NCBI GenBank assembly: GCA_030151665.1
Contig: JASLDB010000294.1
Span: 1-6,695, forward strand
Origin: Neisseriaceae bacterium
Lineage (GTDB): Bacteria; Pseudomonadota; Gammaproteobacteria; Burkholderiales; Neisseriaceae
Reading direction: 5' to 3'
Length of the DNA stretch: 6,695 bases
Part shown: one piece after another, positions 1 through 4,847 of the stretch
How the letters are laid out: every line of letters begins with the position of its first letter
Position numbering within the stretch: the stretch's first letter is position 1
The notes under the pieces: generated by a model
What the model was told of the DNA's origin: nothing
What the model saw: only the letters and a program-made list of their open reading frames with translations
The model's database searches: none
Position numbers and translations under genes: made by a program

Positions 1-105
1 AGCAGACAATATACCATTTTTTATACCCAATGGGTGTTGATGCACCACACATCCCCACCATCAAAGCAATGATTCGCCACTTTACTTGTTTTAGCAAAAA
101 ACACA

Positions 106-134
106 CAGACATTAAAATCATTCTTTGCTATAAA
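106..134 (+). promoter_or_regulatory. Candidate sigma-70 promoter, extended -10
   Basis: A -10 box TATAAA (129-134) is preceded by TGC, giving an extended -10. The -35 candidate CAGACA (106-111) lies at the ideal 17-nt spacing and matches TTGACA at four of six positions. Transcription would start near 141 and run into the hairpin-rich stretch that ends at the terminator at 319-356. A second TTGACA lies at 158-163, but the sequence 17 nt after it (TGCATT) is a poor -10. No transcript data support either. Confidence 0.45.
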
Positions 135-140
135 TACTTA

Positions 141-356
141 ATCGCAATAGATAGCGATTGACACAAAGTGATATTGAGTTTGCATTCCCATGCCCCCAGT
201 CGTGAGTGGGTTAAAACCACGACGGTATGTAGCTGATACCCTTTACTCCTTGCGAGCAAGTTCTTCATGTTCATCAGCGTGACATACATTTAGATGTTCT
301 CTCTCTAATCTCTTGAATGGTCAATAAGCCTCCCCTTAGCTTATTGACCTTTTTTT
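141..356 (+). ncRNA. Candidate structured small RNA or attenuated leader, family not recognised
   Basis: This non-coding stretch lies between a plausible promoter and a strong intrinsic terminator, giving a predicted transcript of about 215 nt. Visible hairpins are AATCGC/GCGATT (140-145 with 154-159, the first base just before the predicted start), GTCGTG/CACGAC (199-204 with 218-223), GGTAT/ATACC (224-228 with 236-240), CTTGC/GCAAG (249-253 with 256-260) and the terminator stem. I compared it by eye with 6S RNA, tmRNA, SRP RNA, RNase P RNA and common riboswitches and saw no convincing match; the 5' and 3' parts do not form the long closing stem of 6S RNA. It could be a free small RNA, a leader that attenuates the YchJ-like gene downstream, or the tail of an upstream transcript. 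The 5' end is inferred from the promoter only. Confidence 0.35.
319..356 (+). terminator. Strong rho-independent terminator
   Basis: A perfect 11-bp stem, GGTCAATAAGC (319-329) with GCTTATTGACC (339-349), has a 9-nt loop and is followed directly by seven T (350-356). The left flank has no A-tract, so it works on the + strand only. It ends whatever is transcribed upstream, probably the candidate RNA at 141-356, and isolates it from the YchJ-like gene. Confidence 0.88.
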
Positions 357-440
357 CGCCACAAACGATGGCTTCAGTATATGCATGACACAACAAAAGA
401 TTCCTTGCTAAAATACCGGTTTGCTCTACCGATTACCAAT

Positions 441-914
441 ATGCCCACATCTATGCTTCTTTGTCCTTGCCAAAGTCAAAAAAATTATTCCAACTGTTGT
501 CAACCGCTGCATCAAAACCAAAATGCCCATCAAGCCGAAGATTTAATGCGCTCTCGCTACAGTGCTTATGTTTTGGGTCTCATTGACTATCTTGTAGCAA
601 CCACGCTACCCAGTCAACAAGCTGCATTGAATATCGACAGCATGAAGCAATGGAGCACTGACAGCACTTGGCTGGGTCTGACAATTGATGACAAAGCCGA
701 TTTGGATACCAATCACGCCACCGTTACCTTTACGGCAACATGGCAAGAGCATGGTGAAACCTATTCTCATCAAGAGAGATCCATTTTCGTTTTACACAAC
801 AACGCTTGGTATTTTATTGACCCAACGGTGGATTACCACCTCGGTCGAAACGATGATTGCCTATGTGGCAGCACTAAAAAATTCAAAAAATGCTGCGCTC
901 CCTATTTGGGTTAA
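441..914 (+). CDS. ychJ: YchJ family (UPF0225) protein with two SEC-C zinc-binding motifs
   Basis: This 157-residue protein matches the E. coli YchJ layout. An N-terminal SEC-C motif has C8, C10, C19 and C20 in the pattern CPC-x8-CC. The conserved LMRSRYSAY block follows at 35-43, then a middle domain of the NTF2-like type with the WYFIDP segment, then a C-terminal SEC-C motif with C140, C142, C151 and C152 before KFKKCC. SEC-C motifs bind zinc and occur in SecA and many single proteins; the role of YchJ is not known. The frame stays open to an ATG at 381, which would add 20 residues without family resemblance. I chose 441 because homologues begin just before the first CPC, but neither start has a good Shine-Dalgarno site and an ATG at 453 is also possible. 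The strong terminator lies 85 nt upstream. The gene is followed by 82 nt before rdgC with no terminator, so read-through is possible. Confidence 0.88.
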   Translation: MPTSMLLCPCQSQKNYSNCCQPLHQNQNAHQAEDLMRSRYSAYVLGLIDYLVATTLPSQQAALNIDSMKQWSTDSTWLGLTIDDKADLDTNHATVTFTATWQEHGETYSHQERSIFVLHNNAWYFIDPTVDYHLGRNDDCLCGSTKKFKKCCAPYLG

Positions 915-952
915 TCTTTGCTGTAATCGAATACAAAACCCGAGCCAGACAA

Positions 953-961
953 TGCTATAAT
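953..961 (+). promoter_or_regulatory. Extended -10 promoter for rdgC-dcd
   Basis: A perfect TATAAT (956-961) is preceded by TGC at 953-955, the extended -10 signature. No good -35 box is seen at the expected place (933-938 reads ACAAAA), as is common for extended -10 promoters. Transcription would start near 968, leaving a leader of about 29 nt with the rdgC ribosome site. Confidence 0.6.
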
Positions 962-980
962 AGCCGCCAATCATCAATAC

Positions 981-985
981 AAGGA
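981..985 (+). promoter_or_regulatory. Ribosome binding site fixing the rdgC start
   Basis: AAGGA lies 11 nt before the ATG at 997. An in-frame TTG at 988 lies only 2 nt after this site, too close to be used, so 997 is the start. The resulting N-terminus MWFKQL also fits the family start (MLWFKN in E. coli). Confidence 0.7.
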
Positions 986-996
986 CTTTGCTAACC

Positions 997-1908
997 ATGT
1001 GGTTTAAACAATTAAGCTTTTATCCATTGCAAAAAGACAATATCCCTGATATCGACACCTTAAACAGCAAATTGCTTGAAGCTGAATTCACGCCCTGTCA
1101 AGGTCTTGATTGGTTTAGTGAAGGCTTTACCGCCCCCATCGCCCAACAAGCAGATGTACTGGCTTTTCCTGCTGATGGCACATTTCGTGTGCAATTAAAA
1201 AAAGAAGACAAAGTTCTACCCAGCACAGTGGTACGTGATATTTTGGATGAAAAAATTTTGCAAATCCAAGAGATGGAAGCCCGCAGCGTGGGCCGCAAAG
1301 AAAAGCAAGAACTCAAAGACAATATTACTGATGATTTATTGCCTAGGGCTTTTACCCGCTCAAGCAAAGTCGAAGCCGTTATTGACAGTAAACACCAATA
1401 CTTATGGATTAATCAATCCAATAGCAACAAAGCCGAGAATCTTCTTAGCAAACTGCGCCAAGCTTTGGGTGGCTTAGAAGCCCGCCTACCCAAAACCAAA
1501 CAATCACCTGGCAGCTTGATGACTGAATGGTTAACACAACGCCATGGCGCTGGTGGTTTTGAATTAGATACCGATTGCGAACTAAAAGGTTTGGGTGATG
1601 CTGCGCCAACCATTCGCATCTCTAACCAAGATTTAACCGCAGATGAAGTCACTAGCCACTTAGAAACAGGCAAAGTGGTGACACAATTGGGTCTAACATG
1701 GCAAGACCAAATTCGATTTGTCTTAACCCAAGACCTGACATTCAAGCGCATCCAATATTTAGACGTATTGCAAGAAGAAGCTGCCAGCCATGGTGAAGAT
1801 GCCGTCAGCCTATTATTGGCTTCACAAATTCTCATGAGCGAAGCACTTGGCAATATGGTCAGTGAATTAATTGGTCACTTAGGTGGCCTAGAATCAACAG
1901 GAAATTAA
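997..1908 (+). CDS. rdgC: Recombination-associated protein RdgC
   Basis: This 303-residue protein has the length and sequence layout of the RdgC family (E. coli RdgC also about 303). Recognisable blocks are the N-terminal WFKQLSFYPL, FTPC at 31-34, LLPRAFTR at 114-121 (LLPRAFSR in E. coli), and the long conserved stretch LTADEVTSHLETGKVVTQLG at 213-232 followed by a segment that ends in RIQYLD. RdgC forms a dimeric ring around double-stranded DNA, is nucleoid-associated, and inhibits RecA-promoted strand exchange. In Neisseria gonorrhoeae it is needed for normal pilin antigenic variation. All conserved blocks are intact, with no frameshift. Its stop codon is separated from the dcd start by a single base, and the dcd ribosome site lies inside the rdgC end, so the two are co-transcribed and probably translationally coupled. 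The function is known from the family; nothing here tests it. Confidence 0.95.
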   Translation: MWFKQLSFYPLQKDNIPDIDTLNSKLLEAEFTPCQGLDWFSEGFTAPIAQQADVLAFPADGTFRVQLKKEDKVLPSTVVRDILDEKILQIQEMEARSVGRKEKQELKDNITDDLLPRAFTRSSKVEAVIDSKHQYLWINQSNSNKAENLLSKLRQALGGLEARLPKTKQSPGSLMTEWLTQRHGAGGFELDTDCELKGLGDAAPTIRISNQDLTADEVTSHLETGKVVTQLGLTWQDQIRFVLTQDLTFKRIQYLDVLQEEAASHGEDAVSLLLASQILMSEALGNMVSELIGHLGGLESTGN

Positions 1909-1909
1909 C

Positions 1910-2476
1910 ATGAGTATCAAATCTGACAAATGGATTCGCCGCATGAGCGAAGAGCATGGCATGATTGAGCCATACGAGCCCAACCAAGTCAAATACATTG
2001 ATGACAAAAAAGTCATTTCTTATGGCACTTCTAGCTATGGCTATGATATTCGCTGTGCTCGTGAATTCAAAATCTTCACCAACATTAATAGTACCATTGT
2101 TGACCCAAAAAACTTTGATACTCGTAACTTTGTTGAGGTCGAAGATGATTATTGCATTATTCCACCCAATTCATTCGCGCTAGCTCGCACCATGGAGTAC
2201 TTCCGTATTCCGCGCAATGTACTAACCGTGTGCTTGGGCAAATCAACTTATGCACGTTGTGGTATTATCGTCAATGTAACCCCTTTCGAACCAGAATGGG
2301 AAGGTTATGTTACTTTAGAGTTTTCCAATACCACACCATTGCCAGCCAAAATTTATGCAGGCGAAGGTGTGGCACAAGTGCTATTCTTTGAAAGTGACGA
2401 AGTCTGTGATGTATCATACAAAGACCGTGCCGGCAAATACATGGGACAAGTCGGCGTCACCTTGCCCAAAGCATAA
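1910..2476 (+). CDS. dcd: dCTP deaminase
   Basis: This 188-residue cytosolic enzyme converts dCTP to dUTP and ammonia, feeding dUMP and so thymidylate synthesis. Key segments are SSYGYDIRCA (41-50), GKSTYAR (110-116, the counterpart of the E. coli RSSLAR loop that contacts nucleotide phosphates), and EGYVTLEFSNTT (131-142) with the catalytic glutamate at E137. The C-terminal KYMGQ (176-180) belongs to the flexible lid that closes over the substrate. The 188-residue form is that of Neisseria, Pseudomonas and Acinetobacter relatives rather than the 193-residue enterobacterial one. The start ATG has AGGAA at 1899-1903 with 6-nt spacing, inside the end of rdgC. It is the second gene of an rdgC-dcd operon, closed by a strong terminator 12 nt after the stop. 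A bifunctional deaminase/dUTPase is less likely given the close match to the proteobacterial monofunctional proteins. Confidence 0.96.
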   Translation: MSIKSDKWIRRMSEEHGMIEPYEPNQVKYIDDKKVISYGTSSYGYDIRCAREFKIFTNINSTIVDPKNFDTRNFVEVEDDYCIIPPNSFALARTMEYFRIPRNVLTVCLGKSTYARCGIIVNVTPFEPEWEGYVTLEFSNTTPLPAKIYAGEGVAQVLFFESDEVCDVSYKDRAGKYMGQVGVTLPKA

Positions 2477-2488
2477 TTTAACAACACA

Positions 2489-2516
2489 AAAAAAGCAGCC
2501 TTATGGCTGCTTTTTT
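2489..2516 (+). terminator. Rho-independent terminator of rdgC-dcd
   Basis: GCAGCC (2495-2500) pairs with GGCTGC (2505-2510) over a TTAT tetraloop, with six A before and six T after that extend the stem. The A-tract on the left could also serve transcripts from the opposite strand, but no minus-strand gene is seen nearby. Confidence 0.92.
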
Positions 2517-2535
2517 ATATTTTTCGCCATCGATA

Positions 2536-2568
2536 ATCAAGAAACCACGCTATCTAGCCATTCTTGAT
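2536..2568. repeat. Nested dyad symmetry in the lysE-family gene promoter region
   Basis: A perfect 8-bp inverted repeat, ATCAAGAA (2536-2543) and TTCTTGAT (2561-2568), encloses a second small dyad GCTA-TC-TAGC (2549-2558) with almost the same centre. There is no T-tract after it, so it is not a terminator. The right arm overlaps the candidate -35 TTGATG of the exporter gene, so a regulator binding site is the natural reading. No known consensus was recognised. Confidence 0.45.
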
Positions 2569-2594
2569 GTGTTTTTAGCACCCCCTGACATAAT
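2564..2594 (+). promoter_or_regulatory. Candidate promoter of the LysE-family exporter gene
   Basis: The -10 candidate CATAAT (2589-2594) matches five of six consensus positions and is preceded by TGA, giving an extended -10. The -35 candidate TTGATG (2564-2569) has a longer than ideal 19-nt spacer. Transcription would start near 2601, leaving a leader of about 70 nt. Confidence 0.42.
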
Positions 2595-2601
2595 TATGGT
2601 C

Positions 2602-2625
2602 AATTGCTTTACTCAGCTTGCAATT
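2602..2625. repeat. Short inverted repeat at the predicted transcript start
   Basis: AATTGC (2602-2607) and GCAATT (2620-2625) form a perfect 6-bp inverted repeat separated by 12 nt, placed at the predicted start of the exporter transcript. It could be an operator half-site pair or a weak hairpin in the mRNA leader. Arms this short can arise by chance in AT-rich DNA. Confidence 0.25.
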
Positions 2626-2660
2626 TAATAACCCAACCCACATGTCCGAACAACACAATC

Positions 2661-2665
2661 AAGGA
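2661..2665 (+). promoter_or_regulatory. Ribosome binding site fixing the exporter start
   Basis: AAGGA with a 7-nt spacing selects the ATG at 2673. The frame is open back to a TTG at 2604, but that start lacks a ribosome site and would add a 23-residue polar leader that does not fit the family, whose proteins begin close to the first membrane helix. Confidence 0.75.
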
Positions 2666-2672
2666 CTTCAAC

Positions 2673-3287
2673 ATGCTATTACCTGTCTCATATGCCACCA
2701 TCAGTGCCATGGCACTTTTTGCCCTATCCATGTCCATCACACCCGGCCCACTGAATATTATTACCTTGTCTACAAGCATTAAACATGGGAGACAAAAAGC
2801 CTTGCCTTTCATTACGGGCAGCACCTTAGGCTTTGTTCTCTTATTAGCCGTTATCGAAACAGGGCTGTATCAATTCATTCAACATACATGGGTGATGAAT
2901 ACCTTGACGGTTGCAGGCTCCTTATTTATTGCCTACATGGGCATGCTCTTAATCAAGAGCAATGGAGAAACACACAACAATACCGAACAAAAAATACCCA
3001 GTTTTCGCATGGGCATTTTATTGCAATGGCTCAATGCCAAGGCATGGATTGCCGCATTGGCAGGCACTGCCATGTTTGCCAGTCAAAATAGCATTGGGGC
3101 ACTGGTGATTTTCTTGCTGGTATATTTTGTGGTTTGTTACTTAAGCATGTATGCTTGGGCATTTATTGGCGACAAAATTGCCCACTGGGTTGATGATTCT
3201 CGCAACATCAAACGACTGAATACCACCATGGGCGTGTCGCTTATTTTACTGGTGGCTTATATGATCGCCAGTCATTTTTTACATTGA
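2673..3287 (+). CDS. LysE/RhtB family amino-acid exporter
   Basis: This 204-residue inner-membrane protein has the length and hydrophobic pattern of the LysE/RhtB family. Likely membrane segments are at about 6-28, 44-66, 74-95, 115-136, 141-165 and 184-203. The family signature SITPGPLN is at 21-28 in the first helix, followed by the basic GRQKAL loop (39-44). LLQWLNAKAW at 116-125 is the counterpart of the conserved NPKA/NPK segment of this family. These proteins export amino acids or related small molecules using the proton gradient; the substrate cannot be told from sequence (lysine, threonine, homoserine lactone, leucine, cysteine and others occur). It stands alone between a terminator and serB, with dyads around its promoter suggesting regulated expression, but no LysR or Lrp-type regulator gene lies next to it. 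The stop is 190 nt before serB. Confidence 0.9.
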   Translation: MLLPVSYATISAMALFALSMSITPGPLNIITLSTSIKHGRQKALPFITGSTLGFVLLLAVIETGLYQFIQHTWVMNTLTVAGSLFIAYMGMLLIKSNGETHNNTEQKIPSFRMGILLQWLNAKAWIAALAGTAMFASQNSIGALVIFLLVYFVVCYLSMYAWAFIGDKIAHWVDDSRNIKRLNTTMGVSLILLVAYMIASHFLH

Positions 3288-3391
3288 CCATTTCAGTTTT
3301 ATTCCCCTTATTTCTGTCCACATGCAGCTTAAGTCCATACACAAGCACCTATCGCTCTCATGACAAAGAAATAACCCAAAAACCAACACAC

Positions 3392-3429
3392 AAAAGCCTT
3401 GGAAATACAGCCCACAACCAAGGCATTTT
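3392..3429 (+). terminator. Possible weak terminator after the exporter gene
   Basis: GCCTTGG (3396-3402) pairs with CCAAGGC (3418-3424) over a 15-nt loop. AAAA lies before the left arm and ATTTT after the right arm. The T-run is short and interrupted, and the loop is long, so termination would be weak. It might instead be a leader hairpin of serB or of a read-through transcript. Confidence 0.4.
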
Positions 3430-3477
3430 GTGGCACAATAATGCCTCATTGACATTGATACAAAGGCTTTCTCGACC

Positions 3478-4323
3478 ATGAATGTTTTGGTTTTGCAACA
3501 CCCAAGCTTGGCACTTTGTCCCTTGGACGCATTGTATAAACAACTGAATATCAAACCAACGCTTATTACTGGTTCAACCTTGCGCATCTTAGTGGCTGAT
3601 GACTGGGTGATTTCAGCAGAACTGGCTCAATCATGGACGCAAAATGATATTGATTTTGCACTTATCCCAGATCAGCGCTTTGACGACATTGGCCTAATCG
3701 TCACTGACATGGATTCAACCATGATTACCATCGAATGTATTGATGAAATTGCTGCCCAAAACAATATCAAAGACCAAGTTGCTGATATTACTGAACGCGC
3801 CATGCGTGGTGAACTAGATTTTAGTGAATCATTAATCGCTCGTGTGGCACTACTAAAAGGTTTGCGTGAAGAAGCATTGCAAGAAGTGTATGACCACACT
3901 TTACAACTAACCCCAGGTGCCCAAACCCTGATTGAAACTGCACAAAAACATGGTGCTCAAACTGTTTTGGTATCTGGTGGATTTACTTTCTTTACCGAGA
4001 AACTTAAAGCCCGCTTAAATCTCACTGCCACTTATGCCAATCAACTTGAAATTATTGATGGACGGTTAACGGGCAAAGTCATTGGCCCCATTATTGATGC
4101 CCAAGCCAAAGCCGATATTTTAAAACGCTACCAACAGCAATTAGGATTAGAAGCCAAACAAGTATTGGCCATGGGCGATGGGGCAAATGACATCCCCATG
4201 TTACAAGCTGCAGGCTTCTCTGTTGCCTACCATGCCAAACCAAAAACCAAGGCCTTTGCCAATATTCATGTGGATCACTTAGACCTTGCCAGTGTCTTAG
4301 GTTATTTCGCCCAAAATACTTGA
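3478..4323 (+). CDS. serB: Phosphoserine phosphatase SerB
   Basis: This 281-residue cytosolic HAD-superfamily enzyme removes phosphate from O-phospho-L-serine, the last step of serine synthesis. All four HAD motifs are intact: motif I DMDST at 77-81 (nucleophile D77 and acid D79), motif II VSGGF at 165-169, motif III lysine K211, and motif IV GDGAND at 233-238 with D234 and D238. The cap region after motif I carries IECIDE (85-90) and R123, typical of SerB substrate binding. The N-terminal 70 residues form the extra ACT-like part found in proteobacterial SerB, here diverged. The start has AAAGG (3462-3466) with a rather long 11-nt spacing; no other start fits better. A clear promoter is not visible in the 190-nt gap upstream. 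The end of the gene carries regulatory DNA: its last codons and TGA stop overlap the IscR site and -35 box of the isc operon. Confidence 0.96.
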   Translation: MNVLVLQHPSLALCPLDALYKQLNIKPTLITGSTLRILVADDWVISAELAQSWTQNDIDFALIPDQRFDDIGLIVTDMDSTMITIECIDEIAAQNNIKDQVADITERAMRGELDFSESLIARVALLKGLREEALQEVYDHTLQLTPGAQTLIETAQKHGAQTVLVSGGFTFFTEKLKARLNLTATYANQLEIIDGRLTGKVIGPIIDAQAKADILKRYQQQLGLEAKQVLAMGDGANDIPMLQAAGFSVAYHAKPKTKAFANIHVDHLDLASVLGYFAQNT

Positions 4324-4340
4324 CTAATTTTGTCGGGAAT
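4316..4340. promoter_or_regulatory. Type 1 IscR binding site (autorepression operator)
   Basis: The 25 bases read ATACTTGACT at 4316-4325, then AATTT, then TGTCGGGAAT at 4331-4340. Against the type 1 IscR consensus known from E. coli (ATASYYGACT, RWWWY, AGTCRRSTAT), 23 of 25 positions agree; only 4331 and 4338 differ. It covers the -35 box of the iscR promoter, where [2Fe-2S]-IscR would block RNA polymerase when clusters are plentiful. It also covers the serB stop codon. Confidence 0.85.
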
Positions 4341-4348
4341 TACATAAT
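4320..4348 (+). promoter_or_regulatory. isc operon promoter
   Basis: TTGACT (4320-4325) and CATAAT (4343-4348) are each five of six matches to consensus and are exactly 17 nt apart. Transcription would start near 4355, giving a leader of about 24 nt that includes the GGAGG ribosome site. The -35 lies within the IscR site and within the serB stop. Confidence 0.85.
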
Positions 4349-4378
4349 AGTGGTTATTAAAAGGACTGGAGGCTTTGT

Positions 4379-4828
4379 ATGCGCTTGACGACTAAAGGTC
4401 GTTTTGCTGTCTCTGCCATGTTGGATTTAGCCATTTATGGCACAGACACAACAGTTAGCCTAACGGCAATCAGCGATCGGCAGCATATTTCATTGGCCTA
4501 CCTTGAACAGCTTTTTGGCAAATTAAGGCGCGCTGGTTTGGTTTGCAGTATTCGCGGACCTGGAGGTGGCTATAAATTGGCTCATCCACTTAATGAAATT
4601 AATGTTGCCCAAATTATTTGTGCAGCTGAGGATACACTGGATGCCACTCAATGCAGTGGCAAAGGCAACTGCCTAGGTGAAGGCCCTTGTTTAACCCATG
4701 ATTTATGGGAAAACTTAAACAAAACCATCGAAGGCTATTTGAGCAGCGTCACATTAGCACAATTGTTAATGGAACAAAAAGGCCGCAGCAATGCGCCACA
4801 AACCATTGCTTTTACTGATATTAGATAA
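4379..4828 (+). CDS. iscR: Fe-S cluster-sensing transcription regulator IscR
   Basis: This 149-residue Rrf2-family repressor starts with MRLTTKGRFAVSAML, the usual IscR opening. A winged helix-turn-helix covers about 1-70, including the recognition helix region ISLAYLEQLFGKLRRAGLV with E43 and the wing RGPGGGY at 59-65. The [2Fe-2S] ligands are at the E. coli positions: C92, C98, C104 and H107 in QCSGKGNCLGEGPCLTH. It is shorter than E. coli IscR, ending after QTIAFTDIR, which resembles the neisserial form. With a cluster bound, IscR represses the isc operon through type 1 sites; without it, IscR still acts at type 2 sites. A near-consensus type 1 site on its own promoter supports autoregulation here. 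The start is fixed by GGAGG (4368-4372) at 6-nt spacing. iscS follows after 19 nt. Confidence 0.97.
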   Translation: MRLTTKGRFAVSAMLDLAIYGTDTTVSLTAISDRQHISLAYLEQLFGKLRRAGLVCSIRGPGGGYKLAHPLNEINVAQIICAAEDTLDATQCSGKGNCLGEGPCLTHDLWENLNKTIEGYLSSVTLAQLLMEQKGRSNAPQTIAFTDIR

Positions 4829-4835
4829 CGATTTT

Positions 4836-4841
4836 AAAGAG
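4836..4841 (+). promoter_or_regulatory. Ribosome binding site fixing the iscS start
   Basis: AAAGAG lies 6 nt before the ATG at 4848. The frame is open back to an ATG at 4791 inside iscR, but that start would add 19 residues absent from the family and lacks a ribosome site. The site is weaker than those of iscR (GGAGG) and iscU (AGGAG). Confidence 0.6.
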
Positions 4842-4847
4842 CACACC

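Noticed and set aside
3..161. Frame open from the left edge to a TGA at 159-161, a possible 3' end of an upstream gene
   Set aside because: The roughly 52 residues show no recognisable motif and are rich in codons expected from AT-rich non-coding DNA. The promoter-like sequence at 106-134 also lies inside it. A cut gene cannot be excluded, but there is no support.
158..186. TTGACA at 158-163 as the promoter of the candidate RNA
   Set aside because: The -35 is perfect, but the -10 at 17-nt spacing is TGCATT, only three of six matches. The upstream extended -10 promoter is better, so this was kept only as an alternative.
141..356. Assignment of the structured region to 6S RNA
   Set aside because: The ends do not pair into a long closing stem with a central bubble; only about 5 bp (CATTC with GAATG) could be found, so the family name is not supported.
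1801..1810. GCCGTCAGCC, resembling the Neisseria DNA uptake word GCCGTCTGAA
   Set aside because: Only the first six bases agree, it lies inside rdgC and occurs once. No full uptake word of the Neisseria, Kingella or Simonsiella type was found on either strand by eye, so it gives no evidence of that uptake system.
1413..1853. 146-codon minus-strand frame inside rdgC
   Set aside because: It is fully opposite a clear rdgC and has a composition typical of an antisense shadow, with many serine, arginine and tryptophan residues and no domain.
3279..3587. 102-codon minus-strand frame overlapping the serB start
   Set aside because: It overlaps the N-terminal coding part of serB and the intergenic hairpin, is cysteine-rich without pattern, and has no recognisable family. 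It is a shadow of the coding strand.
1542..4175. Six CCATGG palindromes, more than expected by chance
   Set aside because: All but one or two fall in coding frames where Ala-Met, Thr-Met or His-Gly codons with this host's usage produce CCATGG. The number is small and no regular spacing or structure is seen.
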